Origin: Zoogloea sp.
Lineage (GTDB): Bacteria; Pseudomonadota; Gammaproteobacteria; Burkholderiales; Rhodocyclaceae
DNA: 64,000 nt
Direction of reading: 5' to 3'
NCBI RefSeq assembly: GCF_023150065.1
Contig: NZ_JAKLLN010000018.1
Location: 1-64,000, forward strand
Positions within the stretch are counted from its first letter, which is position 1. Each line of letters starts with the position of its first letter. The notes under the pieces were generated by a model. The model was not told the origin of the DNA and made no database searches. It saw nothing but the letters and a program-made list of their open reading frames with translations. Both the position numbers and the translations under genes were made by a program. Shown here piece after piece: positions 9,087 to 16,534 of this stretch.

Positions 9087-10343
9087 ATGAGCGGCCTGCG
9101 TAGTGCTTGGGAGACCCTGCAGGACAGGCTCTCCTTCTTGCCACCGATGCCCGAGCAAGCCGATCCGCTGGCCCTCATGGCCCTGCTGCTGGTGGCGGGC
9201 CTGCTGGCGGGGGAGGGGCTGCACAGGGCCCTGGGCCTGTCGCGCATCGTTGGCTATGTGCTGGCCGGCGCCCTTGCGGGGCCCGGCGGGCTCAACTGGC
9301 TGGACCGGGAGACCCTGGCCCTGGCCAGGCCGGTGGCCGACGCGGCCCTGGGGCTGCTGCTGCTGGAAACCGGGCGTAATCTCGACCTGGGCTGGTTGCG
9401 GGCCAATCCGGCCCTGCTGCGTACGGCGGTGGCCGAGTCGGGGCTGGCCTTTGCGGGCGTGTTCCTGTTTTCGCTGGGAGTGGTCGGGCTGAGCCCGGCC
9501 TGGAGCGCGGCCACCGCGGCCATCACCATGACTTCGGCGCCAGCGGTGGTGCTGCTTACCGCCGAGGAGTGCCGTGCCCAGGGGCAGGTGACCCAGCGTA
9601 CTCTGCTGCTCACTGCCATAAGCAGTGCCCTGGCCTTCGTGGTGTTTGCCCTGGTGCTGGGGCTGATTCACGCTGAGGAGGCGGGAGACGGGCTCAACGC
9701 CTTCATCCATCCCCTGTGGGTGCTGGGGGGCGGTGCCCTGATCGCCCTGCTGTGCGCGCGCCTGGCCCTGGGGCTTGCCGCTCGCCTGGAGAAGAGCGGT
9801 GCTGGCCAGGTTTTTGTGCTGGTGGCGGCCGCCCTGCTGGCCATCGGGTTGGCACGCATGGCGGCCGTGCCGGTCTTTCTGAGCCTCTTCCTGATGGGCG
9901 TGGCCGTGGGGCAGCTGGACCGGAACCGGGTGCTGGCCTATACCAGCCTGCCCCAGGGGCACTGGATCCTCGCCATCGTGCTGTTTGTGGTGACCGGTGC
10001 GATGCTGCCCCTGGGAGACGCCACCGGGCTGATGCTGCTGCAGGCCCTGGGCCTGATCCTGGTGCGGGGCCTCGCCAAATTTGCCGGCGTCATGGCCACG
10101 GGTCGACATGACCTCCCGGCGGGGCGCCGCCGCTTGCTGGGGCTGGGTGTTCAGCCCCTGTCGGCCACGGCCGTCTTCATGGCCGCCGAGCTGGCGGCCT
10201 TCTATCCCGAGGTCAGCGCCCAGGCCCTGCTGCTGCCCCTGCTGGCGGCGGCGGTGATGGAATTCATCGGGCCGCAGCTGTGCCGCCGGGCCTTCGTTCT
10301 GGCCGGCGAGGCGGCCCTTCCCACCCGTGAGCCTCCGCCATGA
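9087..10343 (+). CDS. Kef/CPA2-type cation:proton antiporter, membrane domain only
   Basis: This very hydrophobic 418-residue protein has about 11-13 predicted membrane spans. It fits the sodium/hydrogen exchanger domain of the CPA2 (Kef) family; the segment SRIVGYVLAGALAGP near residue 50 is typical of helix 2. It is about 200 residues shorter than KefB/KefC and lacks the C-terminal Rossmann (TrkA-N) domain, so it is probably not gated by nucleotides or glutathione adducts. It overlaps the next gene by 4 bp (ATGA) and starts a three-gene operon. Confidence 0.8.
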   Translation: MSGLRSAWETLQDRLSFLPPMPEQADPLALMALLLVAGLLAGEGLHRALGLSRIVGYVLAGALAGPGGLNWLDRETLALARPVADAALGLLLLETGRNLDLGWLRANPALLRTAVAESGLAFAGVFLFSLGVVGLSPAWSAATAAITMTSAPAVVLLTAEECRAQGQVTQRTLLLTAISSALAFVVFALVLGLIHAEEAGDGLNAFIHPLWVLGGGALIALLCARLALGLAARLEKSGAGQVFVLVAAALLAIGLARMAAVPVFLSLFLMGVAVGQLDRNRVLAYTSLPQGHWILAIVLFVVTGAMLPLGDATGLMLLQALGLILVRGLAKFAGVMATGRHDLPAGRRRLLGLGVQPLSATAVFMAAELAAFYPEVSAQALLLPLLAAAVMEFIGPQLCRRAFVLAGEAALPTREPPP

Positions 10344-11488
10344 ATCCCTTTGCCAACCTGCCATTTACGACCAGCCGGCCCCTCACCCTGGGGGTGGAAC
10401 TGGAGCTGCAACTCGTCTCCCCCCGGGACTTTGACCTGACCCGGGCGGCCACCGATCTGCTCGCCAGCCTGCACCATGACGGCCGCTGCGGCGACGTGAA
10501 GCTCGAGATCACCGAGAGCATGATCGAGGTGAATACCCAGCCGCGGCAGGACGTGAGCGCAATCGCCTCCGACCTCGAGGGGCTGCGCGGGCTGCTGGTC
10601 GAACACTGCCGGCGCAACAATGTGGCCATCTGTGGCGGCGGCACCCACGCCTTCCATCGTTGGCCGGAGCGCCGCATCTGCCCGGGGGAGCGCTTTGCCT
10701 TCCTCAACGAGCGCTACGGCTATCTCAGCAAGCAGTTCACGGTGTTCGGGCAGCACATCCACATCGGCGTGACCTCGGGGGACGAAGCCATCTGGCTGAC
10801 CCACGCCCTCAACATGTATGTGCCGCATTTCGTGGTGCTGTCGGCTTCGTCCCCGTTCGTGGACGGGACGGATACGGCCTTCGATTCGGCGCGGCTCAAT
10901 GCCGTGTCGGCCTTTCCCCTGTCGGGGCAGGCGCCGGACGTGCGGGACTGGGCGGCCTTCCTGGATCACATGGCGGTGCTGCAGGCCTGCGGGGTGGCCG
11001 AGAGCATCAAGGACCTGTACTGGGACGTGCGGCCCAAACCCGAGTACGGCACCGTCGAGGTCCGCGTTTGCGACACCCCGCTCACTGTCGACCGGGCCGC
11101 CGAGCTGGCCGCCTTTGCCCAGAGCCTGGCCCGCTGGCTGCTACGCGAGCGCCCACCCATCGACCCGCCCATGCAGGCGCTGGTGGCGCGCTACAACAAG
11201 TTCCAGGCCTGCCGCTTCGGTTTTGATGCAGAGCTGGCCGACCCTCTGGCGCGCTGCAAGCGGCCCATTGCCGAAACCCTCGCCGGGCTCCTGGACAGTC
11301 TGATGGACGATGCCCGGGATCTGGGCTGCGACAAGCAGATCGAAGCCCTGCGCAGACTGGTGGAGAGCCGCCAGGGCGACGCCACCGTGCTGCGTGGGAT
11401 GGCCCGCAGCGCCGGCAGCCTCAACGAGCTGACCCGGACCGCAACCGAGTTCTTTGCCCAGCCCTCTCGCTATCACCGTCATGATTGA
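10340..11488 (+). CDS. ybdK: YbdK-type carboxylate-amine ligase (GCS2 family)
   Basis: This 382-residue protein is the normal length for the glutamate-cysteine ligase 2 / YbdK family. Recognisable pieces are the N-terminal LGVELELQLV strand carrying metal-binding acids, an HIHIGV segment near residue 137 and EVRVCDTP near 240. Family members form ATP-dependent amide bonds between a carboxylate, often glutamate, and an amine. E. coli YbdK has only weak glutamate-cysteine ligase activity, so the natural substrate is unknown. The gene overlaps both neighbours, giving a tight antiporter-ligase-hydrolase-like operon. Confidence 0.85.
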   Translation: MNPFANLPFTTSRPLTLGVELELQLVSPRDFDLTRAATDLLASLHHDGRCGDVKLEITESMIEVNTQPRQDVSAIASDLEGLRGLLVEHCRRNNVAICGGGTHAFHRWPERRICPGERFAFLNERYGYLSKQFTVFGQHIHIGVTSGDEAIWLTHALNMYVPHFVVLSASSPFVDGTDTAFDSARLNAVSAFPLSGQAPDVRDWAAFLDHMAVLQACGVAESIKDLYWDVRPKPEYGTVEVRVCDTPLTVDRAAELAAFAQSLARWLLRERPPIDPPMQALVARYNKFQACRFGFDAELADPLARCKRPIAETLAGLLDSLMDDARDLGCDKQIEALRRLVESRQGDATVLRGMARSAGSLNELTRTATEFFAQPSRYHRHD

Positions 11489-12755
11489 ACCTGCCTCCAG
11501 CCTGATTCGCCCCGCTCTTGGCTGTGTCCTGTGTGTCGCCCTGCCGCTGCTGGCGGCGGAGACCACCTGCCGGACCCAGCGCAGTCTGCCCTCGCCGCCG
11601 GAAGGGCAGGCCATTGTCGGGCCGGACGACTGGCTGCGTCCGGGCAACCTGCGTTTCGGGCTGGCCCACCCGGCCCGCTTCATGCCGGGTGACCGGATCG
11701 ACCCCCCTGCACGTACCGAACGCAGGAGCACGCCCTCGCGACAGATCGATGTAGACCGGACGCAGCTTGTGGATCCGGCCGACGGGGCGGCGCGCAGCCT
11801 GCGCCACATGCTGGACAACCGCATCGACGCCGACGGTGTGCTGGTCTTGCGGCGGGGCCGGGTGGTGCTGGACTACCGGCGCACCGGCTTCGATCCGGCT
11901 GGCCCGCGCCTGCTGCTGGAGGCCACCCACCCCATTCTGGCGATGATGGTGGTCAAGGCATCGGCCGAGGGCCTGGTGGACCGCAGCAAGGGGGTGGATC
12001 GGGTGATTCCGGAGCTGGGTGGCAACAGGGGCCTGGGCAAGCTCTCCCTGACGCGGCTGGTGCATGGCCGGACCGGGCTCGAATGGACCCCCGGGGAACA
12101 GGATCGATGGCGTCAGGAGGCTGGATGGACGCCCGGTGGCAGGCTGGGTGTCCGGGCCTGGCTGGCGGCCCGCAGCCCGTGGCCGCGCAGCGCGGAGCAT
12201 GGCGTGGATCAGCCCTCCGGGCCCGAGGGCGAGCTGCTGCTGTGGGTGGCGGAGAAGGCAGCCAAGAAACCGGCCGCCCAGCTGCTGTGCGAGCTCCAGT
12301 CCGGCATCCGGGCCCAGGACACGGCCTTCTGGGCCAGTGACGGGCAGGGCACGCCCCTGGCCGACGGGCTGGCCCTCAGCCTGCGGGATTTCGCGGCCCT
12401 GGGGCAGGGCCTGCTGGATGTCCGGGCACGGCCGGGGAGGCGTGCGCTGGTTCCCGCGTGGTTCGTCGAGACCCTTGCCGGCTCCAGCCCGTCAGTCCAG
12501 GGACTGCCCTCAGCCTGGCGGGGCCTCGGAGAGGACAGCGCCTGGCAATACCGCTTTGTCCATCCCGGAGGGGGCGGACACCGGACGGCGATCCTCGGCG
12601 CCTATGGTACGAGCCTGTATGTGGACTTCGATCGTGCCACCGTGGTGGCCATTTACGCCACCCACCCCGAGCGTGCCTCGCCGCTGCTGATGGCGAGCCT
12701 CCAGCGCACCTGGGACGCTCTGGCCCAGGCCGCTGGTGCGCAGGCGGTGCGTTGA
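11481..12755 (+). CDS. NylB/beta-lactamase-like serine hydrolase homologue with degenerate active site
   Basis: ATG 11481 overlaps the end of ybdK by 8 bp and gives a signal peptide (LGCVLCVALPLLAAE). Of the 424 residues, the part from about 95 on follows the layout of 6-aminohexanoate-dimer-hydrolase-like class C beta-lactamase relatives, including WVAEKAAK, the DGLALSLRDFAALGQGLL block and the C-terminal YGTSLYVDF strand. A gap-free comparison by eye with the usual SxxK region shows EATH instead of the catalytic Ser-x-x-Lys. The usual YRS position reads PSG. I infer a catalytically dead or repurposed protein exported to the periplasm. The family assignment is solid in outline, but the loss of activity needs an alignment. 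Confidence 0.65.
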   Translation: MIEPASSLIRPALGCVLCVALPLLAAETTCRTQRSLPSPPEGQAIVGPDDWLRPGNLRFGLAHPARFMPGDRIDPPARTERRSTPSRQIDVDRTQLVDPADGAARSLRHMLDNRIDADGVLVLRRGRVVLDYRRTGFDPAGPRLLLEATHPILAMMVVKASAEGLVDRSKGVDRVIPELGGNRGLGKLSLTRLVHGRTGLEWTPGEQDRWRQEAGWTPGGRLGVRAWLAARSPWPRSAEHGVDQPSGPEGELLLWVAEKAAKKPAAQLLCELQSGIRAQDTAFWASDGQGTPLADGLALSLRDFAALGQGLLDVRARPGRRALVPAWFVETLAGSSPSVQGLPSAWRGLGEDSAWQYRFVHPGGGGHRTAILGAYGTSLYVDFDRATVVAIYATHPERASPLLMASLQRTWDALAQAAGAQAVR

Positions 12756-12804
12756 ACATGCGCGCGTGCCAGAGGCGAGGACACGAGCTGGACCGCTCCG
12801 GGGG

Positions 12805-14070
12805 CTACAGCGCCTGGAAGGCGAAGATGGCGACGCAGGTGGGGGGCAGGGCGGCGAGGAAGAGCCCCAGAGGGCTGATGGACTCGTCGTCGAAGCTCGA
12901 CTTGAGGATGGCGGCGCCGGCCGGGTTGGGGGCGTTGGCGATGATGGTGAGGCCACCGCCGGTGACCGCGCCGGCCACCAGGGCGTACTTGAACTCGGTC
13001 GACACACCCTCGACCAGGGACCCAAGGTAGGTCAGCGCGGCGTTGTCGGTGATGGCCGTCAGGGCCGTGGCGAGGAAGTACAGCAGCTTGGGCTCCACGC
13101 CCACCAGGGAGGACTGCAGCCACCACTGCTGCAGGCCGCCGAGGACAACCAGGCCGGCCAGGAAGAAGGCCACCAGCAGCCCTTCACGCAGGATGAGGCG
13201 ATCCTGGTGCTGCTTGTAGGCTTCGGTGTAGCCCAGGAAGAACAGGAACAGGCCCATGAACACCACCGGGTGATGGGCGAACAGCACGACGCAGACGAGG
13301 AAGAACAGGTGGATGCCGGCCACCGTGAAGGGCATCCGCGGGCTGCCGTCGCCCTCGGGCTTGCCCTTCTCGGCCAGCTCGTGGCGGAAGAACCAGGTCA
13401 GTACGGCGGCGTTGAAGAACACGGCCGACGCGGCCTTCCAGCCGAAGTGGGAGACCATGTAGAGGGTGTCCCACTGCCATTTGGCGGCCACCATCAGCAC
13501 CGGGGGGGCAGCAAAGTGGGTCAGGGTGCCGCCGATGGAGACATTGACGAAGAGCATCCCCAGGGTGGCGTATTTGAGGCGGTGGCTGAGATTCTGGCGG
13601 AAGTAGCCGTCCCGCAGCATCAGGGCCGCCAGGGTCATGGCAGCGGGCTCGGTGATGAAGGAACCCAGCAGCGGCACCACCGACATGCACAGGAAGAAGG
13701 TGGCCACCTCGCGGGAGATCGGGATCATGGTGGCCATCAGCCGCACGGCGCCGATGACGGTGCTGAGGATGGGGCGGCTGGCGGCGATCACCATCACCAC
13801 GAACACGAACATGGGTTCGGTGAAATTGCGCCCCTCGAGATAGTTCACCGCCGCCTGCTGGCCCGACATCAGCACCAGCGCCGTCGTCAGCACGAAGGCC
13901 CAGAAGCCGAAAACCACCTCCACCTCGGCCAGCAGGTGCCACAGGCCTGCATGACGGGGCTGGCTATGGGCCAGGTTGGCGAAGAACTTGGTGGAGAAGG
14001 TGTGGATCACCGCGAGGGCGAAGATGACCGTGGCGACGATCTCGGGGGTAGTGGCTGTCGATGGGGTCAT
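12805..14070 (-). CDS. Putative Na+/H+ antiporter (Na_H_antiport_2/NhaD-like)
   Basis: I start it at ATG 14070 (MTPSTATTPEIVATVIF), giving 421 residues; the open frame extends upstream but its extra 53 residues are arginine/proline-rich and unlikely to be translated. The protein has about 11 hydrophobic helices and matches the putative Na+/H+ antiporter family of the ion-transporter superfamily, with long helices such as MTLAALMLRDGYF and a conserved ALTAITDNAALTYLGS segment near the C-terminus. It probably contributes to pH or sodium homeostasis. It converges with the NylB-like gene and diverges from ppnN. Confidence 0.78.
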   Translation of the reverse strand: MTPSTATTPEIVATVIFALAVIHTFSTKFFANLAHSQPRHAGLWHLLAEVEVVFGFWAFVLTTALVLMSGQQAAVNYLEGRNFTEPMFVFVVMVIAASRPILSTVIGAVRLMATMIPISREVATFFLCMSVVPLLGSFITEPAAMTLAALMLRDGYFRQNLSHRLKYATLGMLFVNVSIGGTLTHFAAPPVLMVAAKWQWDTLYMVSHFGWKAASAVFFNAAVLTWFFRHELAEKGKPEGDGSPRMPFTVAGIHLFFLVCVVLFAHHPVVFMGLFLFFLGYTEAYKQHQDRLILREGLLVAFFLAGLVVLGGLQQWWLQSSLVGVEPKLLYFLATALTAITDNAALTYLGSLVEGVSTEFKYALVAGAVTGGGLTIIANAPNPAGAAILKSSFDDESISPLGLFLAALPPTCVAIFAFQAL

Positions 14071-14208
14071 GGCGGTGGGCTGTGAGGCGGCGCGAAGGGG
14101 CCGGCACGGTAGGGAGTCGGGGCGGATTATGCCGTTCCCGGCGGGACGGGGACAATTGCGTATCACCCTAACGCCGGGTCTGTCCGGTCGATGGAGGGGG
14201 CGTGATCT

Positions 14209-14228
14209 TGTTGTGGTGCACTGCAACA
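14209..14228. promoter_or_regulatory. Near-palindromic operator candidate upstream of ppnN
   Basis: The 20-base sequence TGTTGTGGTGCACTGCAACA is symmetric at 16 of 20 positions, with a GTGCAC core and TGTTG/CAACA arms. It lies 137 bp upstream of ppnN and 139 bp from the antiporter start. TGCA-centred repeats of this kind are known targets of PhaR-type polyhydroxyalkanoate regulators; that link is a guess from resemblance alone. Confidence 0.4.
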
Positions 14229-14364
14229 TTTTCTCGCCAAACCTGCACTGCTGGCGTTATGCTGGTAGCGCATTGCCCGGCGCTGGCAATGCAGCAAGGT
14301 CGGGGATGGCTCCAACGGCCGTCCGGCCTGCCCTTTGCGGACCAGACAAGAGAGAGTTGCAGCC

Positions 14365-15738
14365 ATGGACTACAAAATCATCGATGCACAGGTATCCCCC
14401 ACCGGGCGTCTGGAAGTCCTGTCCCGGGCCGAGGCGGCCAAGCTGTCCGACGAGGGCGGCGGCGGTCTGCATACCCTTTACCGCAACTGCTCCCTGGCGG
14501 TGCTCAACTGTGGCAACGAGCTCGACGACGGCAAGGAGCTGCTGGAGCGCTACCACCGCTTCGACATCCGCATCCAGCAGCGTGCCCGGGGCATCAAGCT
14601 CGACATCACCGGCGCACCGGCCACGGCCTTTGTCGATGGCGAGATGATCCGCGGCATCCAGGAGCACCTGATGGCGGTGCTCCGGGACGTGGTGTATGCC
14701 AGCACCGAGATCGGTGGCAGCGCCCGCTTCGATTGCGACAGCTCGGAAGGCATCACCAACGCGGTCTTCCACATTTTGCGCAACGCCAATGTGCTGCAGC
14801 CCATCACCCAGCCCAATGTGGTGGTGTGCTGGGGCGGCCATTCCATCGGCCAGGAGGAATACGAATACACCAAGCTGGTGGGCTACCAGCTGGGGCTGCG
14901 CGGCCTCAATGTATGCACCGGCTGCGGCCCGGGCGCCATGAAGGGCCCCATGAAGGGTGCCGCCCTGGCCCATGCCACCCAGCGCATCACCAACGGCCGC
15001 TACCTGGGCTTCACCGAGCCGGGCATCATCGCCGCCGAGGCACCGAACCCGGTGGTGAACGAGCTGGTGATCCTGCCCGACGTGGAGAAGCGCCTGGAGG
15101 CGTTCGTGCGCACCGGCCACGGCATCGTGGTGTTTCCGGGGGGCGTCGGCACGGCCGAGGAGATCCTCTACATCCTGGGCATCCTGCTGCACCCCGACAA
15201 CGCGGCCTTGCCGTTTCCGCTGGTGTTCACGGGGCCGAAGAGTGCCGAGCAGTACTTTCTGCGCATCGACCGCTTCATCGGCCAGACCCTCGGCGAGGCT
15301 GCCCGGAAGCGCTACAAGATCATCATCGACGACCCGGAGGCCGTGGCGAAGGAGATCAACGCCGGCATCGGGCAGGTGCGCGATTTCCGCAAGGAGATGC
15401 GTGATGCCTACTACTTCAACTGGCTGCTCAAGATCGAGCAAGAGTTCCAGCAACCCTTCCGCCCGACCCACGCGCGCATGCGCGACCTGACCCTGCACCG
15501 CAAGCAGCCCACCCACCTGCTGGCCGCCAACCTGCGTCGGGCGTTTTCGGGCGTGGTGGCGGGCAACGTCAAGGCCGAGGGCATCCGCGAGATCGAGCTG
15601 CACGGCCCCTTCGAGATCCAGGGCGAGCCCGAGATCATGGGCCCCATGGACGAGCTGATGGCGTCCTTCGTGGCCCAGGGCCGCATGAAGCTGCCGGGCA
15701 AGACCTACAACCCCTGTTACCGCATCGCCAAGGCCTGA
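14365..15738 (+). CDS. ppnN: Nucleotide 5'-monophosphate nucleosidase PpnN
   Basis: The 457-residue product aligns along its whole length with E. coli PpnN (YgdH, 454 residues). It has an N-terminal DUF4478-type domain, a central LOG/lysine-decarboxylase-like Rossmann domain and a C-terminal DUF3412-type domain. Diagnostic segments are NVVVCWGGHSI, CTGCGPGAMKGPMKGAA and the catalytic-loop motif PGGVGTAEE. The enzyme cleaves the N-glycosidic bond of purine and pyrimidine monophosphates, and in E. coli it is controlled by (p)ppGpp. I chose ATG 14365, preceded by AGAGAGAG, over an in-frame TTG at 14335. Confidence 0.93.
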   Translation: MDYKIIDAQVSPTGRLEVLSRAEAAKLSDEGGGGLHTLYRNCSLAVLNCGNELDDGKELLERYHRFDIRIQQRARGIKLDITGAPATAFVDGEMIRGIQEHLMAVLRDVVYASTEIGGSARFDCDSSEGITNAVFHILRNANVLQPITQPNVVVCWGGHSIGQEEYEYTKLVGYQLGLRGLNVCTGCGPGAMKGPMKGAALAHATQRITNGRYLGFTEPGIIAAEAPNPVVNELVILPDVEKRLEAFVRTGHGIVVFPGGVGTAEEILYILGILLHPDNAALPFPLVFTGPKSAEQYFLRIDRFIGQTLGEAARKRYKIIIDDPEAVAKEINAGIGQVRDFRKEMRDAYYFNWLLKIEQEFQQPFRPTHARMRDLTLHRKQPTHLLAANLRRAFSGVVAGNVKAEGIREIELHGPFEIQGEPEIMGPMDELMASFVAQGRMKLPGKTYNPCYRIAKA

Positions 15739-15757
15739 TGGCGGGCGCCTCCGGCGG

Positions 15758-16489
15758 CTAGGCCGCCGGCAGGCTGCGCAGGTCGCCGTCCACCCATTCC
15801 CCGAAGCGTTCGCCGAGCAGGTGCTCGACGAGCCTGCGGGCGGCTTCGGCCGGTGGAGTGAGCTGCCCATCCTGCTTGAGGGCGGCAAAGCGCGCATGCT
15901 GCGGAAAATCGGCAGGGTCGCTGGCGCGCACTTCGCCCTGCATGGGAGTGTCCACCACGCCGGGGGCGAGGCTGGCGATACGCAGCCCGGGGATCCGTTC
16001 CTGGGCGACCGCCCGGGCGTGCTGGTCGAGCCCGGCCTTGGTGGCGCCATACACGCTCCAGCCAGCGTAGGGGTTGCGGGCGGCGCCGCTGGAAATGTGC
16101 ACGATGCGCCGCTCGCGGCAGCCCGCGGTGCGGGCCACGAAGGCGTTGGCGAGCAGCAGCGGGGCGGTGAGGTTGAGCTGGATGGCGGTGGCGATGCAGG
16201 CCAGGGCCTGCACGCCGCAGGGGGCCACGGGTTGCAGCTGGCCGGCATTGTTGATGAGCAGGGCGGTGTCCGCGTCCTTCACGAAATCGGCCAGGCAAGG
16301 GCCGGCGAGCCAGCTTTCCAGGGCACCCGCTGCGGACAGGTCGATGGCGTGCTGGGTCAGACGGGATGCGCTCAGGTCGGTATTGGCGCGGCGGGACAGC
16401 CCCAGTACGGGGATGCCCCGGGCCAGCAGGGTTTGCGCGAGCGCGGCACCGAGGCCGCTGCTGTGGCCGGTGATGATGGCCTTGATCAT
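15758..16489 (-). CDS. Short-chain dehydrogenase/reductase
   Basis: This 243-residue protein is a classical SDR. The NAD(P)-binding motif TGHSSGLG is at residues 7-14, NNAG at 80-83, the catalytic Ser at 133/134 (HISSG), and the Tyr-Lys pair at Y147 and K151 (YGATK). The arginine-containing LSRRAN after strand 2 suggests a preference for NADP. It ends 19 bp after ppnN in convergent orientation and has no pathway neighbour, so the substrate is unknown. Confidence 0.88.
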   Translation of the reverse strand: MIKAIITGHSSGLGAALAQTLLARGIPVLGLSRRANTDLSASRLTQHAIDLSAAGALESWLAGPCLADFVKDADTALLINNAGQLQPVAPCGVQALACIATAIQLNLTAPLLLANAFVARTAGCRERRIVHISSGAARNPYAGWSVYGATKAGLDQHARAVAQERIPGLRIASLAPGVVDTPMQGEVRASDPADFPQHARFAALKQDGQLTPPAEAARRLVEHLLGERFGEWVDGDLRSLPAA

Positions 16490-16534
16490 GGTGGAATGCC
16501 CGGTGAGAGAGACTCGCCGATGGTACGCCAGCGC

